Shown here piece by piece: positions 1 to 6,627 of a stretch of DNA of 9,479 bases. Both the position numbers and the translations under genes were made by a program. This stretch comes from an uncultured Eubacteriales bacterium. GTDB taxonomy: Bacteria > Bacillota > Clostridia > Lachnospirales > Lachnospiraceae. The notes beneath the pieces were generated by a model that saw nothing but the letters and a program-made list of their open reading frames with translations, searched no databases and had not been told where the DNA came from. How positions within the stretch are numbered: position 1 is the first letter of the stretch; the number at the start of each line of letters is the position of its first letter. Where the stretch lies: positions 1 to 9,479 of the forward strand of contig ONWK01000028.1 of assembly GCA_900321505.1 (NCBI GenBank), written 5' to 3'.

Positions 1-1
1 G

Positions 2-1090
2 CTGGTATCCATGATGGGCGGCGAGCTCCGGGTCAGCAGTGAGTACGGAAAGGGATCGGTTTTCTCCTTTGATATCGTGAACGAGGTTAAAGACTGGAGG
101 CCTATAGGTAATCTCAGTGAAAGCATGAAGAATATCCGTCTCGATGCATATGAGACCATGTTCTATGCTCCGGGGGCGAAGATCCTTGTTGTGGATGATA
201 ACAAACTGAATCTTAAGGTGGCGCAGGGCATACTGAAGCCCTATGGCATCGTACCGGATTGCGTGGAAAGCGGAGCGGAGGCCCTGATAGCCGTACAGAA
301 GTGTGAATACGATCTTATCTTCATGGATCACATGATGCCGGTGATGGACGGAGTGGAGACCATGCAAAAGCTTCGTAAAATGGAGGGCGGCGCGGATATG
401 CGCATCGTGGCTCTTACGGCAAATGCCCTGAGCGGAGTTGAAGCCCAGTATACCGAAGCGGGATTTGACGGTTTCCTTGCAAAGCCCATCGAGCCGAAGG
501 AGATGGAAGCGCTGCTGCATAAAATGCTTCCGGAGGAATATATCCTGCAGGCAAAAGCAGGTGCGGAAAGCGGGGATCACCTTGAAAAAAAGCAGGATGA
601 TCCGGAGATAATGGAGTTTCCGTCACCGGGAGATGATCCGGAGATAATGGAATTTCCGTTATCGGATGATGAGGATATCCTTGAATTCTCTTCGGATGGA
701 GGAGACGATGCTTCTCCCGGTGAGGATGTCATACTGGACCGCATTTGCGGTCTTGGACTGAATGTGGCTGAAGGGCTGAATTATTTTATGAACCAGAAAG
801 CATTCTACCTTGAGATGGTGCGGGATTATGTGACGGAATGGAGTAATAAAGAAAAAGATCTTGAATCATCCTTTGCTGCAGAGGACTGGAATTCTTATAA
901 GATCGTTATACATGCCATGAAAAGTGCGTCCAAAATGATCGGAGCGGATGAGCTCTCGGCCGGGGCGAGGGAACTGGAATTGGCGGCCATAGACGGAAAG
1001 AGTTCATACATAGTCGAAAACCACCGGCAATATATGGACAGTTGTGAAAAGCTTATAGGTGAGCTGGACAGAAAGCTCAGGCATCAGTGA
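2..1090 (+). CDS. Hybrid sensor histidine kinase, C-terminal part (ATPase end, receiver, Hpt); 5' end outside window
   Basis: This is the tail of a phosphorelay kinase. The frame is open from base 2, and the ATG at 11 is internal: the first residues (LVSMMGGELRVSS, then GKGS) are the G2 end of a HATPase_c domain. Numbering from that ATG, a receiver domain spans about 56-175. It has the acidic pair D62/D63, phospho-acceptor D106 (FMDHMMP), the threonine of ALTANA and the lysine of LAKPI. An acidic linker (about 178-237) carries a short tandem repeat. An Hpt domain follows, with phospho-histidine H301 in a VIHAMKSASKMIGA motif. By family knowledge, phosphate passes from the kinase His to D106 to H301 and then to a separate response regulator. 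No such regulator is encoded here, and the gene is followed by a terminator. The sensor and dimerisation parts lie upstream, so the input signal is unknown. All catalytic residues visible in this part are intact. Confidence 0.93.
   Translation: MVSMMGGELRVSSEYGKGSVFSFDIVNEVKDWRPIGNLSESMKNIRLDAYETMFYAPGAKILVVDDNKLNLKVAQGILKPYGIVPDCVESGAEALIAVQKCEYDLIFMDHMMPVMDGVETMQKLRKMEGGADMRIVALTANALSGVEAQYTEAGFDGFLAKPIEPKEMEALLHKMLPEEYILQAKAGAESGDHLEKKQDDPEIMEFPSPGDDPEIMEFPLSDDEDILEFSSDGGDDASPGEDVILDRICGLGLNVAEGLNYFMNQKAFYLEMVRDYVTEWSNKEKDLESSFAAEDWNSYKIVIHAMKSASKMIGADELSAGARELELAAIDGKSSYIVENHRQYMDSCEKLIGELDRKLRHQ
596..688 (+). repeat. Acidic 36-bp tandem repeat within the kinase linker
   Basis: Two copies start at 596 and 632, 36 bp apart. 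They match over 27 bases with a single silent change (GAG/GAA) and encode DDPEIMEFP twice. A degenerate third copy at 665-688 encodes DDEDILEF. The repeat lies in the flexible segment between the receiver and Hpt domains. The near identity at DNA level suggests a recent in-frame duplication. It could be simple linker-length variation or a repeated short binding motif; the sequence does not decide between these. Confidence 0.85.
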
Positions 1091-1096
1091 TAAACA

Positions 1097-1129
1097 GAAG
1101 AGACTCGTCGTTACTGGTGGGTCTCTTTT
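1097..1129 (+). terminator. Rho-independent terminator after the hybrid kinase
   Basis: AGAGAC at 1099-1104 pairs with GTCTCT at 1121-1126. The stem can extend inward by TC against GG (one wobble pair), leaving a loop of about 12 bases. A short run of T (1126-1129) follows. It begins nine bases after the kinase stop codon, so it most likely ends that transcript and separates it from the downstream operon. The U-tract is short, so efficiency may be moderate. Confidence 0.65.
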
Positions 1130-1160
1130 GAATTTGGTGTATGCCGGACAGTTACTTTTA

Positions 1161-1169
1161 TGGTAAAAT
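1161..1169 (+). promoter_or_regulatory. Putative extended -10 promoter of the membrane protein/ABC operon
   Basis: TGGTAAAAT fits an extended -10 element (TGnTAnnnT), about 57 bases before the ATG at 1226 and after the preceding terminator. No convincing -35 hexamer is seen 16-18 bases upstream, so recognition would rely on the TG extension or on an activator. Confidence 0.4.
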
Positions 1170-1210
1170 GATCCTACGGATATCCTGAGAGATCTATAGT
1201 TCATGTATGT

Positions 1211-1219
1211 GGAGGTGAT
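1211..1219 (+). promoter_or_regulatory. Strong Shine-Dalgarno site deciding the start at 1226
   Basis: GGAGGTGAT matches the 16S anti-Shine-Dalgarno over nine bases and ends six bases before ATG 1226. Nearby ATG 1218 and GTG 1222 are in other frames, so this site supports 1226 as the start. Confidence 0.7.
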
Positions 1220-1225
1220 GGGTGA

Positions 1226-2020
1226 ATGGACTTTAAGTATGAATTTTACAGTGAAGGCTTTTTCGGCTATGGTGAAGAAGGGGACTATCATGCATATGGT
1301 CTTCACTTTTTTATACCCATACTGCTTTTTGCCGCGGCAGTAGTTTTTACGGTATTAAAGAAGGATAAGATCAGGGCATGGAAGGGAGAAAAGACGCTCC
1401 GTTTTGTTATGGCATTTATCATGATGATCATAGAGATGTCTTACTATTGGCGGGTACTGTATGTCGGAAATGAAAATGACGGGAAGTCGCTGATGACGAG
1501 GCTGCCGATCCAGCTCTGTGAGTGGGGAGCATACTGTGCCATTTTCATGATCACATCCCTGAGCGATACCCTGTTTGGGCTGAATTTTTATATTACTCTC
1601 ATCGGAGCCGGTATAGCAGTACTTTTTCCGCAGACGGTTATTTCGGATTGCGGTCCGGGATATTTCAACTACTATCATTTCTGGGGTGAGCACCTGCTTC
1701 CGATCTTTGCTGTAATCTATGCCATGATCGTGCATGACAAAAAGCCCGGCTACCGGTTCATCTGGATATCCTATGCCGCGATGCTTCTGCTGACGATCCC
1801 GGCGACGGTGTTGAATATGAAATATGAAGATGCGAATTATCTCTATCTCAAACAGGATATTTCCTTTATGCCGGATTCCTATGGATGGCGAATAGTTGTA
1901 TATTCGGTCATCATGCTCCTTCTGTTCCATATACTCTGGGGGATCTGGTATCTGATCGAACGGAAAAAAAGAAAACGGCCTGATAAGACCGATGGGGATA
2001 TAATCAACGAAGCTACATAA
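1226..2020 (+). CDS. Seven-helix integral membrane protein, YwaF/TIGR02206 (TMEM164-like) family
   Basis: A polytopic membrane protein of 264 residues. Hydrophobic segments lie at about 27-45, 59-77, 92-110, 117-135, 152-170, 178-197 and 219-240, with a basic C-terminal tail (ERKKRKRP). The motif LPIQLCEW (residues 93-100, with C98), the segment FGLN...LIGAGIAVLFPQ (117-136) and the motif HFWGEHLLPIF (151-161, with H156) resemble the bacterial YwaF/TP0381 family, which is related to animal TMEM164. TMEM164 has been described as a phospholipid acyltransferase using a conserved cysteine. Equating that residue with C98 is my inference, and no bacterial function is established. The gene starts an apparent operon: its stop codon lies ten bases before the ABC ATPase start. 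It may act on membrane lipids or assist the transporter. I am fairly sure of the family and unsure of the function. Confidence 0.78.
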   Translation: MDFKYEFYSEGFFGYGEEGDYHAYGLHFFIPILLFAAAVVFTVLKKDKIRAWKGEKTLRFVMAFIMMIIEMSYYWRVLYVGNENDGKSLMTRLPIQLCEWGAYCAIFMITSLSDTLFGLNFYITLIGAGIAVLFPQTVISDCGPGYFNYYHFWGEHLLPIFAVIYAMIVHDKKPGYRFIWISYAAMLLLTIPATVLNMKYEDANYLYLKQDISFMPDSYGWRIVVYSVIMLLLFHILWGIWYLIERKKRKRPDKTDGDIINEAT

Positions 2021-2026
2021 GGAGGG
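2021..2026 (+). promoter_or_regulatory. Ribosome site supporting the TTG start of the ABC ATPase
   Basis: GGAGGG directly follows the upstream stop codon (TAA 2018-2020) and lies four bases before TTG 2031. No ATG or GTG gives the full N-terminal strand of the ATPase, so this site decides a rare TTG start. The layout also suggests translational coupling to the upstream gene. Confidence 0.65.
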
Positions 2027-2030
2027 ACCC

Positions 2031-2741
2031 TTGGAACGCGAGATCATATTGGAGGTAAAGGATCTTCATAAGATATACGGCGCAGGAGAAAATGCCGTAA
2101 AGGCCCTGGATGGGATAGATCTTAAGATATATTCCGGGGAGCTTCTTGTGATCCTCGGAAGCAGCGGCAGCGGAAAATCCACGCTTCTCAACATGCTGGG
2201 AGGGATGGATGTACCGAGCAGCGGGAACGTCCTTTTCCATGGCGCAGATATATCAAAATACAGGGACAGGGAGCTGACGCTTTATCGCAGGAATCACGTG
2301 GGTTTTGTATTCCAGTCCTTTAACCTGATCGGTGAGCTGACGGTCCGTGAAAATGTAAAGCTCACTGCGGATCTGAAAAATGATCCGGATATAGTGGATA
2401 AAATGCTGGAGGTTCTGGGCATTTCCGATAAGAAGGATATGTACCCTTCCCAGTTATCCGGAGGACAGCAGCAGAGGGTGGCCATAGCCAGAGCCCTTGC
2501 GGGAAATGCCGGAATACTTTTGTGCGATGAACCCACAGGTGCACTGGATTATGAAACGGGAAAGCAGATCCTTGTGCAGCTGCAGGAGCTGTCGGGACTT
2601 CATAATAAAACCGTGATCATAGTCACTCATACTAAGGAGATCGCCATGATGGCGGATCGTACGGTCACCATGAAGGACGGGAAGATCATCCTTGAGGCGG
2701 TGAACGAGGCGCCTGTTTCACCGGAAATGATCGAGTGGTAA
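2031..2741 (+). CDS. ABC transporter ATP-binding protein, MacB/LolD type
   Basis: The cytoplasmic ATPase subunit of an export or mechanotransmission ABC complex, 236 residues, a usual length for the family. It has all nucleotide-binding motifs: Walker A GSSGSGKST (43-51), Q-loop VFQSFNL (93-99), signature LSGGQQQRVAIARAL (142-156), Walker B ILLCDEP with catalytic E167, the D-loop ALD and the H-loop H200 (VTHTKE). The Walker A flank and the FQSFNL form are typical of the MacB/LolD/FtsE group, which pairs with FtsX-like permeases. The very next gene encodes such a permease. The start is TTG 2031, supported by GGAGGG just upstream; TTG 2049 is a poorer alternative. As the permease has two fused modules, the likely complex is two copies of this ATPase with one permease chain. 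The substrate cannot be read from this subunit. Confidence 0.95.
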   Translation: MEREIILEVKDLHKIYGAGENAVKALDGIDLKIYSGELLVILGSSGSGKSTLLNMLGGMDVPSSGNVLFHGADISKYRDRELTLYRRNHVGFVFQSFNLIGELTVRENVKLTADLKNDPDIVDKMLEVLGISDKKDMYPSQLSGGQQQRVAIARALAGNAGILLCDEPTGALDYETGKQILVQLQELSGLHNKTVIIVTHTKEIAMMADRTVTMKDGKIILEAVNEAPVSPEMIEW

Positions 2742-2822
2742 ATGTAAAAAGCTGTGAGAAGCCGTCATTTCGGCAAGGCTTACAAAAAAACGGAATCTGA
2801 ACAGCAAAGAGATAAGGTAAAG

Positions 2823-5800
2823 ATGAAGAACAGCCTGCTTCGTATTATTACAAAAAAATACATCAGACTATTGGTTTCAATGCTTTTGGTTTCCTCGTTG
2901 GGATGCGGTATCATGACCGGTATGGCCAACGGCTTTTTGTCGTTGAGAGAGACTCTTAATGGGTTCATCGGGGATATGCAGTATCCCGATGTTGTTATTG
3001 AAACGAAGATGACCACCAGGGATATGGCAGACAGGGTAAGCGCTCTTCCCGGCGTGGAAGCGGTGGATACGAGGCTGACGGGAAATCTTGTCCTGATCGA
3101 CAAGGATGGCAGGTACATTTCCGCTGAAGCGATGACCTGTGACGAGAACGAATTCCAGAGATTTTATTACTGGGAAAAGCTTGACAGGCAGGTGGACTAT
3201 CCGATCCTTCTGGAGCATGCCTTCTGTAAGAGCAAGGGTATCCATGCAGGCGACGAGCTGGAAGTCCGCCTGGGTAAGGAGGCACGGAAATGCACGGTTT
3301 ACGGTGTGGTATCCAGAGCTGAAACAATAGCAACTCCCCGTATCGGCCAGATGAAGGTACCATCTACGGACATCTGCTTTATGTTTGTTCCGACGTCCGT
3401 TCTTCAAAATGAAAAAGATGGTTATGCCAAAGCAAAGGAAGAGTGGGAGGAGAAGGAACGGGAGTATAACGAGGCAAAGGATAAAGCGGTTTCAGAGTAT
3501 GAAAAGGCCCTTAAGGAAATAACCGATGCAGAAAAGGAACTGGCGGAAAAAGAAAATGAACTGAAAAAGGGCATAGCGGATGCGGAGGAGCAGCGGAAAA
3601 CTCTGGAGCAGAACAGGAGTGAGCTGGAGAAGAAGCTGCAGGAGATGGATGAGCTGGAGGAGCAGCTTCCGTCAATGAAGGCTGAGCTGGAGGAGGGTGA
3701 GAGTAAACTCGCACAGGAAAAGCAGAAGCTTGAGTCCGCAAAAACCGAAGTAAACGGGAAGCGGAGGGAGCTTGACCAGGCGAAAAGTGAACTGGACAAA
3801 AAGATCAGTGAGCTGGATACAAAGCTCAGCGCGGCCCGGGCAGAGCTCAATGAAAAAAGCAAAAAGGTTGAGGAATGGAATAAGTTTATCAAAAGAGTAC
3901 AGAATAACGGCCTGATCCGCGTTATCTCGGAGAATATTACGCTTCCCGAGAATTCCTACGAACTGGGATCCGCCATTGTATCAGAGATCGACAGCATCCT
4001 TTCGGATTCGGATTATGTGATCTCCATGATAAAGAAGCTTAAGGAGAAGGTCAGTAGTTTCGGCGCTATTCCCATACTTGAGTCCATGGAATGGTACGCT
4101 TCAACGATGCGCTTCCTGAGAACCAGTATGTCCAATGCGCTTGACCGGCTGGCTATACCCGCAGTGATCCGGGAAATACGGGATAAGGTCGTATCCGCAG
4201 GCCGGCTGATCCTGGATAAATTCGTCCGGGGCAGCAGGACGGCGGCGGAGGTTATAGATGCCGCAGGCTCCTATGTCGAGGAGCTGGAAGATGAGATCGG
4301 GGAAGCAAATAAAAAGCTGGCGGAATACGCCGGATATCAGACGGAGCTGGACGAAGCGTCACGGACCATACAGCAGGGTTATAAGGGGCTGGCTGTATAT
4401 GAGGCGGAGATCCGGGCCGGAGAGGAAAAGATCCGTGAGGCTGAAGCCGAGCTTGAGTCCAACAGAACAAAGATCAGCGAGGGCGAAAAGCAGATCACGG
4501 AGGGAAGGAAGCAGGCTGAACAGTATCTCGCTGATATAGAGAAGGGCCTTGCTGAGATAGAACAGGGCATAAGTGACGGAAAGAAAGAGTTCTCAGATGC
4601 TGAAAGCTCTTTACAGAAAGCAAAGGATGAGCTGGATACCGGGTGGACGTCTGCTCAGGATGAGCTTACCCGGGGAGAGAAGGAGCTTCAGGATGCAGAG
4701 GATAAGCTTGAGATCCTGAAGGACTGTGATAATCTGTGTGATCAGTTTATGATCCGGGTATCAGAGGGGGCTGATCCGGCAGCTGTACAGCAGAAGGCGG
4801 AAGAAGCCTTAAAGGACCTTGGTATCAAAGAAAGCTTTACCTATCAGACCTCGCCGCTCAAGAATAAAGTGGATATCAATGTCGATCCCATCGAGGTAAT
4901 GGCAGTTTACGTGCCCATGATCTTCTTTGGCGTGGCGCTTATAGTTGTATTTCTTTTTATGAATCTTCTGGTACGCAGATGCCGCCGGGAGATAGGTATC
5001 TTCCGGGCATTGGGTTATTCAAAAGGAACTATTGTTCTGCAGTTCTGTAAGGTCAGTTTGGTGGTTTCACTTGGTGCGATCCTGGTGGGATCACTGATCG
5101 GAGTTGCAGTGACCAGATTTATCGGTATATATTTCCAGGACTTTTTTGATCTGTATTATATGAATTATATGTTCAACTGGAAATGGTTTGTTGTCGCTGT
5201 GATGATCACGATACTTGTGGGGCTGGTGGCTACGCTGCTGAGTATGGGCTATGCTAACCGTATCGCACCTGCGGAAGCCATGACCCGTCCGGCACCCGGA
5301 AAGGCTATCCATGCGGGCGGGATCATGAAAAATACAAATTCATTTTTCAAATACTGCCTGTTTTCGCTTTTACGGAATAAGGTCCGTTTCCTCTTTTCGG
5401 TAGTCTGTCTTTCCGCATCGGTCATGCTGATCTTTGCGGCCCTATCCTTCGGTGCATCAAAGGATAAGGTACTGACCGGCTTTTTCGAAGACAGGCTCCG
5501 GTACGATTGTGAGGTATTCTTCAGCGAAGAACCCACCGGAGAAATGATGGAACGCTTGGAAGGGTCTGGATATGCCGGGGATCCGGAGGCAGTAAGATAT
5601 TATAATAAGGTTATCTGCTTCGGTTCTGCTTCGGCAGAGGCTTCGATCCAGGCTATTCCAAAAGATACAGATAAGATCAGAATTATTGATTCCTCGGAGA
5701 AGGAGATATATCTTAAAAATGAAGGACTGATCCTGGAAAAGCATCTGGCGGACAAGATAGGCGTGAAGGCCGGGGACGAGGTTATCATCGACGGGATTTC

Positions 5801-6425
5801 CTTCCCTGTAACGGATATCTCCGAGCAGAATGAAGGGCGGGCTCAGTACATTTCCCTGGAAGCGGCAGAAAGCCTTGGGGAACCGGCTCTTTATGGAGTG
5901 ATCCTGAATACTGATACAGATAAGGAGATTGAGCTCGTAAAGAATGTTTCTGAGGAGGACGGATATGTTTTTGCCTCCTTTGTAGATAAGAATTATGAGT
6001 ACTGGTTCAATGGTTTTAAGGGATTTACAGCCTGCGTTATCATTGTGATCGTCTTCGCTGCAATGATCGGATTAGTGATAGTGACCAATACTCTTCAGGC
6101 TAATCTTCTTGAGCAGAAGAAGGATCTGTGTATCCTGCGGACGCTGGGCTTCCAGCGCTCCGAGCTTTCCTTCAGGCTTTTCTTTCAGTCTGCGCTGTAT
6201 TATATCTTTGCCTGTGTGACAGGTATACCGGCCGGAGTGCTGGTTACTCAGGGTGTTTTAATAAAAATGGAAGCGGAGGACCGAAGCTATCCCTTTGTCA
6301 ATGCACCGTATATTTATCTGCTTACGGCAGGACTTGTTCTGGTATATGTGATCATCGGTCATATCGTTTCCATGAGATCGCTGAAGCGATGGGATATTGT
6401 GGAAAGTGTCAAGGATAAGGAATAG
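2823..6425 (+). CDS. Large FtsX/MacB-type ABC permease with extracellular coiled-coil hairpin
   Basis: A membrane subunit of 1200 residues, partner of the ATPase encoded 81 bases upstream. It has two FtsX modules in one chain. Module 1: TM1 about 15-38, a MacB-like extracellular domain, a charged coiled coil at about 193-363, a helical non-heptad stretch at 364-475, a second coiled coil at 476-632, then TM2-4 (about 690-716, 743-767, 785-807) with the signature RREIGIFRALGYSKG. Module 2: TM5 about 853-877, a smaller extracellular domain, and TM6-8 (about 1068-1091, 1122-1146, 1162-1186) with QKKDLCILRTLGF. Typical MacB has one module and about 650 residues, so this is a fused, enlarged form. 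A cysteine pair, C635 and C639, sits at the base of the second coil. By family knowledge such proteins move lipids, lipoproteins or peptides, or transmit force to envelope enzymes; the substrate here is unknown. I chose ATG 2823 (AAGG five bases upstream). GTG 2754 is in frame and would add 23 mostly polar residues, but it lacks a ribosome site. Confidence 0.9.
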   Translation: MKNSLLRIITKKYIRLLVSMLLVSSLGCGIMTGMANGFLSLRETLNGFIGDMQYPDVVIETKMTTRDMADRVSALPGVEAVDTRLTGNLVLIDKDGRYISAEAMTCDENEFQRFYYWEKLDRQVDYPILLEHAFCKSKGIHAGDELEVRLGKEARKCTVYGVVSRAETIATPRIGQMKVPSTDICFMFVPTSVLQNEKDGYAKAKEEWEEKEREYNEAKDKAVSEYEKALKEITDAEKELAEKENELKKGIADAEEQRKTLEQNRSELEKKLQEMDELEEQLPSMKAELEEGESKLAQEKQKLESAKTEVNGKRRELDQAKSELDKKISELDTKLSAARAELNEKSKKVEEWNKFIKRVQNNGLIRVISENITLPENSYELGSAIVSEIDSILSDSDYVISMIKKLKEKVSSFGAIPILESMEWYASTMRFLRTSMSNALDRLAIPAVIREIRDKVVSAGRLILDKFVRGSRTAAEVIDAAGSYVEELEDEIGEANKKLAEYAGYQTELDEASRTIQQGYKGLAVYEAEIRAGEEKIREAEAELESNRTKISEGEKQITEGRKQAEQYLADIEKGLAEIEQGISDGKKEFSDAESSLQKAKDELDTGWTSAQDELTRGEKELQDAEDKLEILKDCDNLCDQFMIRVSEGADPAAVQQKAEEALKDLGIKESFTYQTSPLKNKVDINVDPIEVMAVYVPMIFFGVALIVVFLFMNLLVRRCRREIGIFRALGYSKGTIVLQFCKVSLVVSLGAILVGSLIGVAVTRFIGIYFQDFFDLYYMNYMFNWKWFVVAVMITILVGLVATLLSMGYANRIAPAEAMTRPAPGKAIHAGGIMKNTNSFFKYCLFSLLRNKVRFLFSVVCLSASVMLIFAALSFGASKDKVLTGFFEDRLRYDCEVFFSEEPTGEMMERLEGSGYAGDPEAVRYYNKVICFGSASAEASIQAIPKDTDKIRIIDSSEKEIYLKNEGLILEKHLADKIGVKAGDEVIIDGISFPVTDISEQNEGRAQYISLEAAESLGEPALYGVILNTDTDKEIELVKNVSEEDGYVFASFVDKNYEYWFNGFKGFTACVIIVIVFAAMIGLVIVTNTLQANLLEQKKDLCILRTLGFQRSELSFRLFFQSALYYIFACVTGIPAGVLVTQGVLIKMEAEDRSYPFVNAPYIYLLTAGLVLVYVIIGHIVSMRSLKRWDIVESVKDKE

Positions 6426-6531
6426 GTTCCGAAAAACCATCAGGTTTTTCGAGAACCGTACGCACCCTGCTCCAAAGGAGCAGCCCGAAGGTCGTGAGGG
6501 TTTGTGAACGATTTCCTTAATCGTTCACAAA
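6425..6531 (+). other. Three consecutive hairpins: candidate structured RNA or dispersed repeat
   Basis: Three stems follow one another directly after the permease stop codon. Hairpin 1 (6425-6457) pairs GGTTC-CGAAAAACC with GGTTTTTCG-GAACC, with one bulged A and an ATCA loop. Hairpin 2 (6467-6483) pairs CTGCTCC with GGAGCAG over an AAA loop, and is enclosed by a possible ACCC/GGGT pairing (6464-6467 with 6498-6501). Hairpin 3 (6501-6531) is a perfect 12-bp stem, TTTGTGAACGAT with ATCGTTCACAAA, and a seven-base loop. None is followed by a clear T-run, so this is not a standard intrinsic terminator, although it may still protect the 3' end of the operon mRNA or weaken read-through. The compact multi-stem layout resembles REP/MITE-like intergenic repeats or a small structured RNA. 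I do not recognise a named RNA family. Confidence 0.6.
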
Positions 6532-6556
6532 GGTATATATTATTTCGCAAAAAACC

Positions 6557-6585
6557 TTACCTTACACAGCTGAATATGATACTAT
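6557..6585 (+). promoter_or_regulatory. Putative promoter of the zinc-ribbon gene
   Basis: An extended -10, TGaTACTAT (6577-6585), lies 17 bases after a weak -35-like TTACCT (6557-6562). The start codon at 6628 is 42 bases further on. The spacing is good but the hexamers are only partly conserved. Confidence 0.4.
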
Positions 6586-6627
6586 TCAGGTATGGTCCAC
6601 AAACAATGACAAGCTAAGGAGGTTTCC

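Noticed and set aside
1355..2047. A 230-codon open frame on the minus strand opposite the membrane protein and the start of the ATPase
   Set aside because: The predicted protein has no recognisable domain or hydrophobic pattern. The + strand has a strong ribosome site, coherent membrane helices and a family match, so this is a shadow frame.
2754..2822. A 23-residue N-terminal extension of the permease from GTG 2754
   Set aside because: No Shine-Dalgarno site precedes GTG 2754, and the added residues are polar with no family resemblance. ATG 2823 has AAGG at proper spacing and begins just before TM1. The longer form cannot be fully excluded.
3422..3892. A 156-codon open frame on the minus strand, rich in serine and phenylalanine
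   Set aside because: It is the antisense of the lysine- and glutamate-rich coiled coil of the permease. The low-complexity Ser/Phe composition is what the complement of GAG/AAG codons gives, and no ribosome site is present.
5325..6425. A separate second permease gene starting at ATG 5325
   Set aside because: The frame is continuous with module 1, no ribosome site precedes the ATG, and fused two-module FtsX permeases are known. It is the second half of one protein.
6425..6531. A CRISPR array or simple intrinsic terminator as explanation for the three hairpins
   Set aside because: The stems differ in sequence from each other, so they are not direct repeats with spacers, and none is followed by a clear T-run.
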